Source: Blepharisma stoltei
Taxonomy: Eukaryota; Ciliophora; Heterotrichea; Heterotrichida; Blepharismidae
Direction of reading: 5' to 3'
Length of the DNA stretch: 64,000 nucleotides
Assembly: GCA_914767885.1 (NCBI GenBank)
Contig: CAJZBQ010000002.1
Span: 1-64,000, forward strand
Of the stretch, positions 11,087 to 21,496 are shown one piece after another. The notes below the pieces were generated by a model. That model searched no databases and was not told where the DNA came from. It was given only the letters and a program-made list of their open reading frames with translations. The position numbers and the translations under genes were made by a program. Within the stretch, counting starts at the first letter, position 1; every line of letters begins with the position of its first letter.

Positions 11087-12265
11087 TTAAGTATCAGTAT
11101 CACTGTCTGATCCTAATTTTAGATCGGTGAATCTTTCTAAGTCATCTACATTAGTAATTGTTTTTGAGTCAACTTTATTAGTGAAGTCCATCTCATTCTT
11201 ACGTCTCTGTGCTGCATCTTTAAATCCAAATCAAGGCACTATTAAGACTTCATTATATAGCAAAGTCCCAAGCACTATCATGACAAATCCCACTATTTCT
11301 AGCAAAAAAGGCTCTTCAAATCCAAAAATAATGCTGAAAACTCATACAAAAGCCATTCTACTCAGAGTGATTGTGGTTCTTGCAATTGCAGTGGCATACT
11401 TCGTTGTAGAAATTCCGCTCCAGTTATATGCTGCAACACAAATTGTATAAAATAGTCAAAGCAGCATTAGATCCCAATTGCTCCCCAGTTGATGAAAAGC
11501 CTGTATTGGGTCTTCTGCATTATTTCTATCAGGACATAGATTTACATGTTCTTCCTTATGACAAGGAATGAAATATAGAATTGGCATCAAAATCAGTCAA
11601 TACATCAATCCAAAATGTCCTTCAATTCCTATCGCACGCAAAGGATCAATTTGGACCTTTCTCATGATCATTTCTTCGCTCACAAATAATGCGCCTGTAA
11701 AAAATTCGCCAACCACTAAAATTGCGACTCCATAAGCATGCTGAGGCTGCTCCTGATATAAATAACTCACAAGCCCTGTTAGGATGACTCCTAATGCAAT
11801 ACTTATGATACCAGTCACTTCATGCCTATATAGTTTGCGATTAAGAAAAATTATTGAATATACAGCCACAATTGCAATTACACTACCTCTTGCCATTTGG
11901 TAGATAGAAGGAGTTGATAATAGGAGGCCTATAAAAAAACAGCAGGAAGCTAGTATATCAAATAGAGCAGGTATGAAAAAGATATAAGGACCGAACTTCT
12001 GGTATAGTCAGCCTTGCTTAGAAGTTGGTGTGTGAGCTGTCATAAGGTTTTCTTCAGCTATTCATTCATTTCCTCGATTTTTCCATAAAATGAGATAATA
12101 AATTGCTAGGCAGAGCATCTCACCAAAAAACATTGTGGCTGATTGGAAGAAAGGATGAGTAAATGACTGGTTGTCCATGGCTTTTGTAATCAGAGTGTTC
12201 GCTGTCCCTGAGATAAGCATGACTAGCATAAATAGATAGATTTGGATTTGATGGGATAAGTGCAT
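11087..12265 (-). CDS. Drug/metabolite-type transporter, SLC35F6-like
   Basis: 392 residues, ATG at 12265, TAA at 11087, with several TGA-Trp codons and no IES. Hydrophobic helices run through the whole protein (about ten). Family marks are MARGSVIAIVAVYSIIFL near residue 125, PLRAIGIEGHFGLMY near 205, NWSGISTTK near 290 and VLGTLLYNE near 345, matching the SLC35F6 branch of the nucleotide-sugar/DMT superfamily. The hydrophilic tail is acidic (DLKLGSDSDTDT) and could carry sorting signals. The substrate of this subfamily is not settled; human SLC35F6 is lysosomal/mitochondrial. Confidence 0.85.
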
Positions 12266-13036
12266 TACAAATCTAAAATAAAATTTAATTTACTGAATAA
12301 AATATTGATAAGTTAAGATCATTTTACTAATGCCACAAAAGATATTAGAAACTTTTGCATCATAACTATTCAAATCATTTTTTAAAGAAATAAGCCTTTC
12401 AGAGCTCATCCTTCTATGATTTAGGTTAATGTATGGGAACAGAATATGTTTCTTGTAAATAAACTTCTGTCGTATTTTACTTTTCACTAAAGATTCTTCG
12501 TACCTTTGCGAAAGATATTTTTCAATTAGCTGTTCTACTAAGTCAAAAAATGACGATCATGAGCTAAATTATGTGTTCTAGGCCTTTATTAACTTTCTAG
12601 CGCCACTAAATTACTGTCGAAAACGAAAGATTAGCAAAATAATTTCTAGACTCTTAAAGCAAGTCACAATCATCTAAATTGATTTATCATATTTTTATTA
12701 TTTTAAATATAAATGAATCGTCATTATAATAAATCAAATAAAATTATTTTTAGTGGTTCTTTAATCATTTAAGTTATTTAATTAGCGAATAGTATTCGCA
12801 TCTTATAGAGTTAATTATTTGCGATTTATGGATTCGTATTTATTTTAAATGCTGAAAATCATTCTTTAGCTTGCTCTCGATAGCCATTCAATTTTATATA
12901 AATTTTAACAAAATCTGTTTCATATGAATTTAAATGCATCTTACCATCATTATTTATATAAAATTCATCATAAAAAATTGTTTAAAATTTTAAAGTTCAT
13001 AATTGCCAACCCATATAAATAAGTAAAAAGAAATAA
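12266..13036. other. Intergenic AT-rich region
   Basis: 771 bases between the divergent transporter and pseudokinase genes. The region is strongly AT-rich, and the short minus-strand frame at 12290-12487 has no family signal. It must hold the promoters of both flanking genes, but no motif is clear enough to annotate. Confidence 0.5.
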
Positions 13037-14912
13037 ATGAGAAGCAAACAACTTCCAACCTTAAAAACTTCACGCTCTCAGCCAGAATTAAGAAGAGACT
13101 CTCTTTCCCCTCAGTCTGATAAGAACTCTTTGTCACCTCGGCATGATCCGTTTCTCAGTTTATCTCGAAATGGGTCGGCAAAGCTATTACCGGTATGTCC
13201 TTCAAGTTTGCGAATCCCTGGATCTACACAAAGATCTCCACGAAATTCCCCAGACGTTTTTACATTTACCTCAAAACACCTTCTTCCTCCACTGAATCCA
13301 CGTAGAGAACCCCAAACCTGCCCAACAAGAAAAGTTGAGCTACCTTTTTCAAGGCCGACAAAAAATATGAAACGGTTAAATACACCCTGCTTCGGCTCAT
13401 CAGGAAGTGAATCAGCTGAGTCTGGGAGTACAATGCTCACTATAGATGAGCTTTCATCCCCAACATTTGAGAACTTGGCAGTTTCTGATGACCCAGAAGT
13501 TATATATACAAATTTATGGTGATTGAATGCATTTATGATAATTAGTTTGTGGTGGTGATTCAAAGTAGCATAAATATGTATATCAATTGGCTGAAAAAAT
13601 AAGTGAAGGTAGTTGTGGACCAGTTTATAAAGCTTTGCACAAATCGACAAGAGCGCGGGTTGCTATTAAAATTTTGCAATTGAATAGCGATGATCTTGTT
13701 TCTGCTCACAAAGATATGGCGGTTTTACAACAATTCAGAAACTTCAATATTGTGGAGTGCTTAGGATCGTATATAAAAAATAATGATCTCTGGATTGTGA
13801 TGGAGTATTTTGATGCCGACACCGTTCGAGATTTGTTGAAGTTAATGAAAAACCCTTTTGATGAAATTAAAATAGCAGCCATTTGCAGACAAATTTTGAG
13901 GGCAATTGATTATTTGCATGATAATAGGGTAGTCCATGGAAACCTGGAAGGGAAAAATGTACTCATAGACCGAAAGGGGACTGTTAAACTTAGAGATGCA
14001 ATGCTATCAGCCATTTTGCAGAAATGATTTCCGAAGCAGGCTGCTATAAGTCCTTATTGGATGCCACCTGAGACTATAATAAAACAGAGTTTTTATAAAT
14101 CATCAGATATATGAAGCCTCGGAGTTACTGCGATTGAAATGGCCGAAGGATCAGCACCTTATTCTGCTCTTCCTTCTGAAAGAGCAGTAGCCAGCATCAG
14201 AAGACGCCCTGCACAGTCTTTAACTGAGCCGCATAGATGATCAGACGTATTTAATGATTTTATATCAAAATGCTTACTCCCCCTCCCTTAGTGAGTGAAC
14301 AAAAAAATTTTTTGCAAGCGCGAAGCTGTTAATTTATTTATATATAAATCCTATAAATAAATTCTATTATGAAATTTAAAAAAAATCCCAATTTTTGAAA
14401 ATGGGAAAGCTAAATTTGGAAAATTTGTGTCTAAAAAATACAAGTTGTTTTAAAAACTAGCATCATTTGTATATCAAAATTTTTTTAAAAAATTTCGTTC
14501 ACTCACGGAGGGGAGGGGGTTAGTGATTGAGCCAAACCAGAGAGCAACAGCTAAGGAGCTGCTGATTCATCCTTTTATTGCAGGAGCAAAAGGTCCTGAG
14601 CTTTTAAGAGAACTATCAGCCAATTTCCAAGGAAAAGATAAAAAGAGAAAAGATTTTCTCAGTTTCAAGGAAGAAGATTGCAATGAATGCGACGAAGAAG
14701 AAAATATGGAGTCTGTGTTTACAAAACTGGTGAAACACACAAAGCTTATTAAAGAATTCAAGCTCCACTCACAAAGAAGCCCGAAAACCTCCCGCTTTCT
14801 CAAGAGTCAGCTGCCTTTTCAAGGCTCAGTGCTTTCCAGTCAAAGGAATAATAACAAATTTGATTCTTCAAAAATGAGTGAAAATGAACTTTTGAAGATC
14901 GCTGACAGATAA
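13037..14912 (+). CDS. MST/Hippo-type pseudokinase with two IESs
   Basis: After removing 76 bp at 13508 and a 243-bp MITE at 14277 the frame gives 517 residues. Residues 1-155 are a Ser/Pro-rich extension; the kinase domain starts at DDPEVIYQLAEKISEG, aligned with EDPEVMFQLLEKLGEG of the next gene. VAIK keeps the ATP-binding Lys, but the catalytic loop reads HGNLEGKN instead of HRD, and the DFG region reads KLRDAML, so the base Asp and metal-binding Asp are gone. It keeps DIWSLGVTAIEM (Trp as TGA) and the acidic EEEN tail but lacks a SARAH domain. It is a tandem paralogue of the active-looking kinase at 15005 and a plausible regulator of it. Confidence 0.85.
13508..13583. mobile_element. Short TA-bounded IES (76 bp)
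   Basis: TATAT occurs at 13503-13507 and 13579-13583. Deleting 76 bp joins gtt-ata-tat to caa-ttg, giving EVIYQLAEK, which aligns without gap to EVMFQLLEK of the neighbouring MST kinase. The interval itself holds stops in the needed frame. Confidence 0.75.
14277..14519. mobile_element. MITE IES in the pseudokinase, TTA duplication
   Basis: 243 bp beginning CTCCCCCTCCCTTAGTGAGT and ending TTCACTCACGGAGGGGAGGG, with TTA at 14274-14276 and 14520-14522. Removal joins SKCL to VIEPNQRATAKEL, matching SKCLTIEPKQRPTAKEL in the paralogue. It is shorter than the 380-bp siblings and lacks their internal blocks. Confidence 0.88.
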
Positions 14913-15004
14913 TATGCCAATTTTTGATTTAATGATAAATATTCTAATGAGATTCTCTGACAGTCTGATAATATAACTCGAAACCTAATTAGTTTCGATA
15001 ATAA

Positions 15005-17820
15005 ATGGCAGATTTGAACATTCAAGATATAGTCTCAAATCACGAAGACCCAGAAGTCATGTTTCAACTCCTCGAAAAGCTAGGAGAAGGCTCATTCGGT
15101 TCTGTTCACAAAGGCCTTCACAAATCCACAGGGACTATTGTGGCTATTAAAATTCTTCAAATCAATAACAATGAAATTGCCTCAATCAAAAAAGAAATTT
15201 CGATTTTGAAAGCATGCCGCCATCCTAACATTGTAGGCTATATCGGGTCATATATAAAAGGCGAAGACCTTTGGCTCATCATGGAATATTGCAGTGCAGG
15301 CTCTGTTGCTGATTTGATTCGAATTACCAAAAAGACGCTCGATGAAGTCCAAATCGCCAGTGTCTGCCAAGCAGTTCTCAGGGGTCTTGAGTACTTGCAT
15401 GATAATAAGAAAATCCATAGAGACATTAAAGCAGGAAATGTGCTGTTAGACCATAAAGGTGTAGCGAAATTAGCAGATTTTGGAGTTTCTGCACAACTAT
15501 TGCATACTTTGTCGAAAAAAGATACAGTTATTGGGACTCCGTACTGGATGTCGCCTGAAGTCATATCAAGGTCCTGCTATAACAAAAAAACTGACATATG
15601 GAGCTTAGGCATCACAGCTATTGAAATGGCAGAAGCAGAGCCTCCTTACTCGAATATTCCTCCAGTGAGAGCTATGTTTACTATACAAAGATCTCCAGCA
15701 CAATCGTTAACTGAGCCTAGAAAATGGTCTCCTGAGTTCAATGATTTTGTATCAAAATGCTTAACAATAGAGCCAAAACAGCGACCCACAGCTAAAGAAC
15801 TATTAATTCACCCCTTCATAAGAAGAGCGAGAGGGCCTGGACTTTTAAGCGAACTAGTCGCACAAGCTATGGACAGCATTGAGAGATACAGAATTTAGCC
15901 TAACTTATTTAACAGACAGGATTTCGTTCTATATTTACACAATCACCAAATCTCCGATATGGGAGATTCAAACTCTTTGCAACCATATCTTTGATAGGGA
16001 TAGCAGTTTATCCTCCTTGGCTTTCGGCTTCAGAGTTGAGTGGGCAGTCTTCAGATTTTGCGGCATCATTTGAGGCTTTTGGGTGGGGAAGAAAGTGTTG
16101 TCCATACAAAAATCCCCAAAAAAATTTTTGGCCGACTTTTAGCAAAAAGGGAAAATACGTTACCCAGAGCGTAACTCCTGGTTTCATGCTGGTAAAATGG
16201 CCGATAGGTCTATCATCGCTTGCAGACATATCTGGGCGACCTCTTTCGGACTTCCGTACCACGCTTCCACCTGAGGTAAAATCCATCCTCGAAAGTAGTC
16301 TTGAGCTAGGCTCTGATATGTCAAGAGTTACTTATAGTAATTCTCTTTAATGGCCCTGTAAGGGCAGGCTTTTTAAGCCGGAATTTCTGAGGCTGGTCGG
16401 ACCAACGCACAAAGTTGGTCGGACCAACTCACTTGTTGGTTCAATCAAATCAGGAATTCCGGCCTAAAATTCCTGTCCTTGCAGGGCTATAAGGGAATTT
16501 ATTATACCTAGCTTGTTGACCATTTCTGGGATGGCAAAACCTTGCCAGATATAATTAAATATGTGCTCGTAGGCAGTCAGCGTGTCAGCGTAGCCCACCG
16601 CGAAGCACTGAGATGCCATATTTAATTATATGAGAGATACAGAACAACACAAAACCAAAGTGAAGGCTCTGAAGAAGAGGAGGAAGAAGAAGCTGAATGC
16701 GATAATGGAAGCATGGTTTATAAAGGCACTGAAGAATTTAACTCGGGCACTGTCATTCTTACTTACTTACTTACTTAATTACATTAATAAGGCGTCTGCC
16801 GTGTTGTTAACGCAGTCGCCAAGGACCTCGATGTGAGGTTCACCTGCTTTGCGACGCATTCCTAACAAGCCATAAAGACTTGCCAAGAGGAAATACGTCT
16901 ACTCCTTCCCACAGCGCGCTGCGGCTTAAGTCTTGAGTGGGCGGGCTATGGAATCCTGCGGCTGCTGCTTGGGTACGAGAGTTGGCTTTCCGAAATTCCA
17001 AAAAATGGAATTTCTGGTCACCTTTCGGCAAAAAGGGAAATTCCAAATCTGGGACGTAACGCCCAGTTTCACGCTAGGTAGTTGCCCGATTGGTCTAGGC
17101 ATTGCCTGTAGACCTTGCTGGGCTTACCCTTTCCAAATTTGGGCACCCTTTCCTCTCGAGGAGAAAATCCATTCTGGTCGTTGAGCATGGGCCAGGCTCT
17201 GCTCTGCAGAATTGCTTACCTTGGCATTGTTGCCCATTTCCTGAATGGCAAAACCTTGCCGGATATAATTAAAATATGAGTCGAGTATGTATGGCCGGGA
17301 GGCCATACCCAGACGAAGACGCCATATTTAATTATCGGGCACTGTCATTCAATATGATACTATGGTCGAGATTCCAGAAGAGTCTAAAATGTCAACAATA
17401 ATTGTAAAAGATGGGAAAGAGAACAAAAAAGAAACCGAGCAACAAGGGACAGTAAGAATTGAGTACTCTGACGAGGAAGAAGAAAATGTGGAGCCTGAGT
17501 TCATGAAATTGGTAAGGCAGGCTGAAGGAATCCCAGAGCCTAAGCCGCAACCCAAAAAAAGCGTCCAGCCTCCTCAGCAGTCGCCAGTTGTTTATAGTCC
17601 TCCAGTGTTAAATAGCATTCCGCCATCTCAAAAGGGACAGATTCCTCCTGAATTTAGAGGGATGTCAATTGAATATATTGAAAAGTCCTTAAAGAGACTT
17701 AACGTTGACATGCTTGCTGAAATTGAAGTGGTGAAATCGAGATATGCAGAAAGAATTAAATCATTTGAAAAAATCCTTGAAGTGCTCAAGCAAGAGGAAA
17801 AGCAAAGAAAAGTTTTATAA
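15005..17820 (+). CDS. MST/Hippo Ser/Thr kinase with SARAH domain
   Basis: Removing two retroposon insertions (751 and 592 bp) gives 490 residues, the size of human MST1/2. The kinase domain spans about residues 20-280: GEGSFGSV loop, VAIKIL, HRDIKAGNVLL, ADFGVSAQL, GTPYWMSPEV, DIWSLGITAIEMA. An acidic linker (SEGSEEEEEEEAE) and a Pro-rich stretch follow. The last 55 residues (SIEYIEKSLKRLNVDMLAEI to the end) fit a SARAH dimerisation helix. All catalytic residues are present. Hippo kinases act in growth, cytokinesis and cortex patterning. A pseudokinase paralogue lies 92 bp upstream on the same strand. Confidence 0.92.
15894..16644 (-). mobile_element. SINE-like retroposon (family A) in the MST gene, 13-bp duplication
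   Basis: GAGAGATACAGAA occurs at 15881-15893 and 16632-16644. The interval is GC-richer than its surroundings and resembles the copies at 16759 and 28760: it shares the hairpin head CATATTTAATTATA at its right end, the block GGCAAAACCTTGCC and the block CCGATAGGTC. The head lies to the right, so the element is in minus orientation. Removing one repeat plus the interval joins SIERYR to TTQNQSEGSEE in frame. A palindromic element is nested at 16351-16490. The duplication contains a TA (GATACA). Confidence 0.82.
16351..16490. repeat. Palindromic element nested in a SINE-like copy
   Basis: Imperfect inverted repeat of about 140 bp: GGCCCTGTAAGGGCAGG on the left against the reverse complement of CCTGTCCTTGCAGGGCTA on the right, with GGTCGGACCAAC twice near the centre. 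It matches the palindromes at 5437, 47124 and 63294 in core and layout. Confidence 0.7.
16759..17350 (-). mobile_element. SINE-like retroposon (family A) in the MST gene, 16-bp duplication
   Basis: TCGGGCACTGTCATTC flanks it at 16743-16758 and 17335-17350. Read on the minus strand it starts with the hairpin head (ATAATTAAATATGGCGTCTT) and ends in (GTAA)n, visible on the plus strand as TTACTTACTTAC right after the first repeat. A head, a microsatellite tail and a long target duplication are marks of target-primed retroposition. The duplication has no TA. Removal of 592 bp joins NSGTVI to QYDTMVEIPEES in frame. Frames of 60-83 residues inside it are chance. Confidence 0.88.
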
Positions 17821-17968
17821 TAACCAATATAATTATCTATTTAAGCACATAGTCTATAATATCATTAAGAATTCTCTATACTGCATAATATTGATTTTCA
17901 GCCAAATCAGCATATAGATCATCTGTATGCAAGTATTTAATGTAATTGACTATATTTCATAAATAAAA

Positions 17969-19528
17969 ATGGATTGGAAATACAAACTTCCCAGCATTCA
18001 AAACCGCCTTCGATTTCAACTCTTTTCTCGACGCTATGACGGAATGGAGCGGGTTTACCATCTTTTCTCAGTATTTTTCATTTAGGAAAGCGATAGAGAC
18101 CAAAGTGGGAGTCTTGACCGTTATGAGTTCGAAGCATTTTTAAGCAAGGTTGGATTATTCCTCACAACCCAAGAGCAAAGTGAGCTTTTCAGATATTACG
18201 ATAAAAACCACGACGGCCAGATCTCTGTGACTGAGTTCCTTTCTTCTCTGCAGTCAGAAATGTCTGAGCAGCGCCTTAGTGCAGTCAAAGCTGCATTTCA
18301 ATTTCTAGACACAGAAAACAGAGGCTCAGTTCCAATTGAAAGGCTTCAAAGATTATATCGTGCCAATCGTCACCCAAGGGTGTTAACCAGAGAAAAAACA
18401 ATTGAGCAAGTGACTAATGAGTTCAACTCTGCCTTAAGCAGATATTCAGACAATGGAATTATGTCTGAAGATGGCTTTTTAGCTTATCACGCTTCTTTAA
18501 GTGCTACAATTCCTACAGAAAGCGATGAATATTTTACAAATTTATTAGTCGAGACTTGGGGTGTTAATTTTACAAACCAATTGTCAACAGGCAGGACTCT
18601 GGAAAATCTTGAAGAAATTTTAAATGAAAAAATAAGGCAAAGGACTAGCAGCTCAGAAGATGAAGGAAAAAGTGTGTTAAGGACTTTTAATTATGTGGAT
18701 AAAGATTCTTCAGGAGCTATTACATATCAAGAGTTTAAGCAGGCTTTAGATCAGTGGGGATGTGCCTTCTCAGATGATGAAGCCAGGGCGCTGTTTGACA
18801 ATTATGACAGGGATAAGTCAGGGTATTTGCTAATAGAAGAATTCGCTCAAGCTTTTGCGACGAGAGGGGCAGCTGGATGCCATCAGTTTAATGGGAAAAG
18901 AGAGCCTCCTAATTCAATTATTGATAAAATCAGAAAAGACTTGTTAAGGAGAGGATTCCATGGGATTAGAAGCTTAGGCTTAGTTTTTAAAAGGCTTGAC
19001 ATCACCCAGAGTGGAGTTTTGACTAAAAACGATTTTGAATGGGGGCTAAGAGACAATGGCCACTTTTTGAACCAAATGGACTTAGACCGCTTATTCAACT
19101 ATTTTGACAAGAACCGCAACAGCAGGATCCAATATAATAATTTCATAGCGATATTGAGAGGAGACCTAAGTCAAGGCAGAAAACAATTGGTTTCTGCTGC
19201 ATACCAAAAGCTGTCAAATAATGGAGTTTTGAGGCTAGAAGACTTAAGGGCAAACTATGACCCTGGCTTCCACCCAGAGGCCAAAAGTGGAAGAAAGTCT
19301 CGTGAGCAAGTTCTCAGTGACTTTATAAGCCAGTGGCCAGTTCCTAATCAAGCGATTATTTCTGCTGAAGACTTTGAGAGCTATTATAAAGATGTATCAC
19401 TCAGTTATTCAAGAGATGACGAATTTGAGAATATGATTAGGAGCGCTTGGCATATGGAAATTCTGCCCACCCAGCCATCTAAGACTCTGTCTTCAATGCA
19501 GAGCACCCAAAGAAATAAAGCTCGTTAA
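17969..19528 (+). CDS. Multi-EF-hand calcium-binding protein (calcyphosin-like)
   Basis: 514 residues after splicing a 15-nt intron. ATG at 17969; the first exon encodes MDWKYKLPSIQNRLRFQLFS. EF-hand loops are visible at SDRDQSGSLDRYEF (about residue 36), YDKNHDGQISVTEF, VDKDSSGAITYQEF, YDRDKSGYLLIEEF, LDITQSGVLTKNDF and the weaker FDKNRNSRIQYNNF, grouped in two halves like a duplicated calcyphosin. At least four loops keep the acidic ligands. A cilia- or cortex-linked calcium sensor is likely from the family; no transmembrane segment is present and no IES interrupts it. Confidence 0.88.
18071..18085 (+). other. 15-nt intron in the EF-hand gene
   Basis: GTATTTTTCATTTAG. Retaining it would put a stop (TAG) in frame; removal joins YHLFS to ESDRDQSGSLD, completing the first EF-hand loop. 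Length and ends match heterotrich introns. Confidence 0.92.
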
Positions 19529-19585
19529 ACTTAATTTAACTTTACTCATTTTTATGTTGTTGTTATAATTAAAAGGCGACATCCA

Positions 19586-21004
19586 ATGGATTTTTTCCAT
19601 AAAATTGGCTCAATTGGCTCAAAAATTGGAGCAGATGAAGTAAAATACGATTTAAACGCAACTATACACTATATTTCAGCAAAACTAAATGCAGAGGGTC
19701 AGTTAAAAGTGGTTGTAAAGCGCGGAGCTGACAAAAAAGAAGAAACCCAGGCAATGCAATACGATGCAACCCAACAAAAAGCGATTTTCGAGTACCCTGT
19801 GACGTTTTTCATTACCATGTACAGAAAAGGTGACAAATTCGGCAAAAAAGATCTCAGTTTTCGAATGGTCGATTTATCGTCCAGCAAAAGAGGGTTAAAG
19901 AACGGCAAAGCCACTGTCGAGTTCCAAGATCTCGCCTCCACAAATGGATCAATTGTACGAAAAGAGTTCCCTTTAAAAGGCTGCACTGACAAAAAAGCAG
20001 TCATTTGTATAAGCATCAGCCTGTCAGAAGCAAAAAATATCCGAAGCCAATCAGCGTATATGGATGAAAGACCAAAAGATGGCAGAAAATTCAGGGAGAG
20101 GCTTCCTACGTCAACTAAAATTGTGATGAGTCCTGATCAGACTTCAAGGCACAACCAAAGAAATGCAACTTTTGTTGCTACTGGAGATTATATTAGCCAC
20201 CAAAAAATGCTTTCTTCTACTTTTGCGATAGATGAAACCTATGATGAAGATATGGGGGAAACCGTCAAGAGTGCAGGGATCACTGAGAAAATGCCTGAAA
20301 GTCCTTATAGAACTAACTCAGTCAATACTCAAGAAAGTGAAGAAGGCAACTCTGGGAGAATTTTAGCTGATCAGTATTATGAGCCTGAAGACAAGGGTGC
20401 ACAGAAAAAGTTTATATATAAAGCTGAGCCAATTTCTGATTTCGACGCTTATGTGTATCCAGCACTGCCTGAAGCTGAAAAGTTTGTATATCCTCATCAG
20501 TCTCCAAAAAATGCTGAAATCATAAAAACTGATGAGCTGAAAGTAGAAGAAATTGAAAACATCCCTGAAAGCCAAGAAGGAGATCAGGCGACAACAGCCT
20601 TTGAAGAAAAAAAGCCAAGAGAAGGCTTGACGATTGAAATTGAAGAGGAAGAGAGCGAGGAAGATGAAGATGAAGAAATAAAAGAAGAGGAAAAAGAAGT
20701 CCAGCCGAAGGTTGATTTGCCATTGATGTCCCCTAGGAGCTTGATTTATAAGAATCTTGGGATATCAAAAGAAAATATCATAAACCCGAAAGATTCTCAT
20801 ATAGAGTCAGAGGCATCCAGCTCAGATGAAGATTTTATAGAAGTTGATCAGGAGGAATTAATTAAATGCCAGCTTCCACCATTGAGGTTAGAGCTAGCTG
20901 TTGCGAATGAGAAAAGCAAAGAAAAAGAGATTAAAGAAAGAGAAAACGGCAATGGGATTGTTGAAAGCAGGAACGGGTCATGCGCAAAATGTATTTTATT
21001 TTAA
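19586..21004 (+). CDS. NT-C2 domain protein with a C-terminal CaaX box
   Basis: 472 residues, uninterrupted. Residues about 5-155 form an NT-C2-type beta sandwich (N-terminal C2 of EEIG1/EHBP1/SYNMIP proteins): KYDLNATIHYISAKL, KKAIFEYPVTFF and KAVICISISLSEAKN. The rest is disordered, Ser/Thr-rich and very acidic around residues 340-370. The last residues are SCAKCILF: CILF is a CaaX box, favouring geranylgeranylation (final Phe), with a second Cys nearby that could be palmitoylated. A peripheral-membrane adaptor is inferred from the C2 domain plus lipid anchor. Confidence 0.82.
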   Translation: MDFFHKIGSIGSKIGADEVKYDLNATIHYISAKLNAEGQLKVVVKRGADKKEETQAMQYDATQQKAIFEYPVTFFITMYRKGDKFGKKDLSFRMVDLSSSKRGLKNGKATVEFQDLASTNGSIVRKEFPLKGCTDKKAVICISISLSEAKNIRSQSAYMDERPKDGRKFRERLPTSTKIVMSPDQTSRHNQRNATFVATGDYISHQKMLSSTFAIDETYDEDMGETVKSAGITEKMPESPYRTNSVNTQESEEGNSGRILADQYYEPEDKGAQKKFIYKAEPISDFDAYVYPALPEAEKFVYPHQSPKNAEIIKTDELKVEEIENIPESQEGDQATTAFEEKKPREGLTIEIEEEESEEDEDEEIKEEEKEVQPKVDLPLMSPRSLIYKNLGISKENIINPKDSHIESEASSSDEDFIEVDQEELIKCQLPPLRLELAVANEKSKEKEIKERENGNGIVESRNGSCAKCILF

Positions 21005-21496
21005 TTTATACTTTAAATTTAATACTTTTAATAATATTAAAATAGCGCAAACAAATCGAATAGTCAGTGAAAGGGAGAGAGATATAAAAATTAATTTTAT
21101 TTGTTTATATTAATGGCTAATTTTTGAATGCAGTTGTGAACTGCATCTGGAAATTTATCTAGAAGATCACCAATTTTGCCGGGCTGCTAATAATTTTTTT
21201 AACTTTTTAGACTTTCCACATTTCCCATATATTATTAGGTATTATTTATATTGATATTATTGCTTGGGTTTTAGTATTTTACGTCAAATTTTCTATATAT
21301 CTTAACCTTTATGTAAATACTATACTTTATTTCTCATATTTTTTATCCCTTTAAAATAAAGTTTAATTGCAATCACATAAAAAAAAATCCTTTATTCTAG
21401 CAGAAGTTTAGCTTTAAGAAAAAATAGACAATTGAGCTTTTTTAATTATATTAATGGAAATCTTCTTAATGGATAATAAATCACTTTTATATAAAA
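21005..21496. other. Intergenic AT-rich region
   Basis: 492 bases between the NT-C2 gene and the phosphatase gene. AT-rich with T-runs; no frame or repeat stands out. The phosphatase promoter should lie in the last part. Confidence 0.5.

Noticed and set aside
12290-12487. 65-residue minus-strand frame upstream of the transporter
   Set aside because: AT-rich composition, no conserved motif and no upstream partner; it looks like chance.
16008-16350. Overlapping frames of 92-119 residues on both strands
   Set aside because: They lie wholly in a SINE-like copy; similar chance frames occur in the other GC-rich copies (16840-17306, 28923-29206, 57684-58160).
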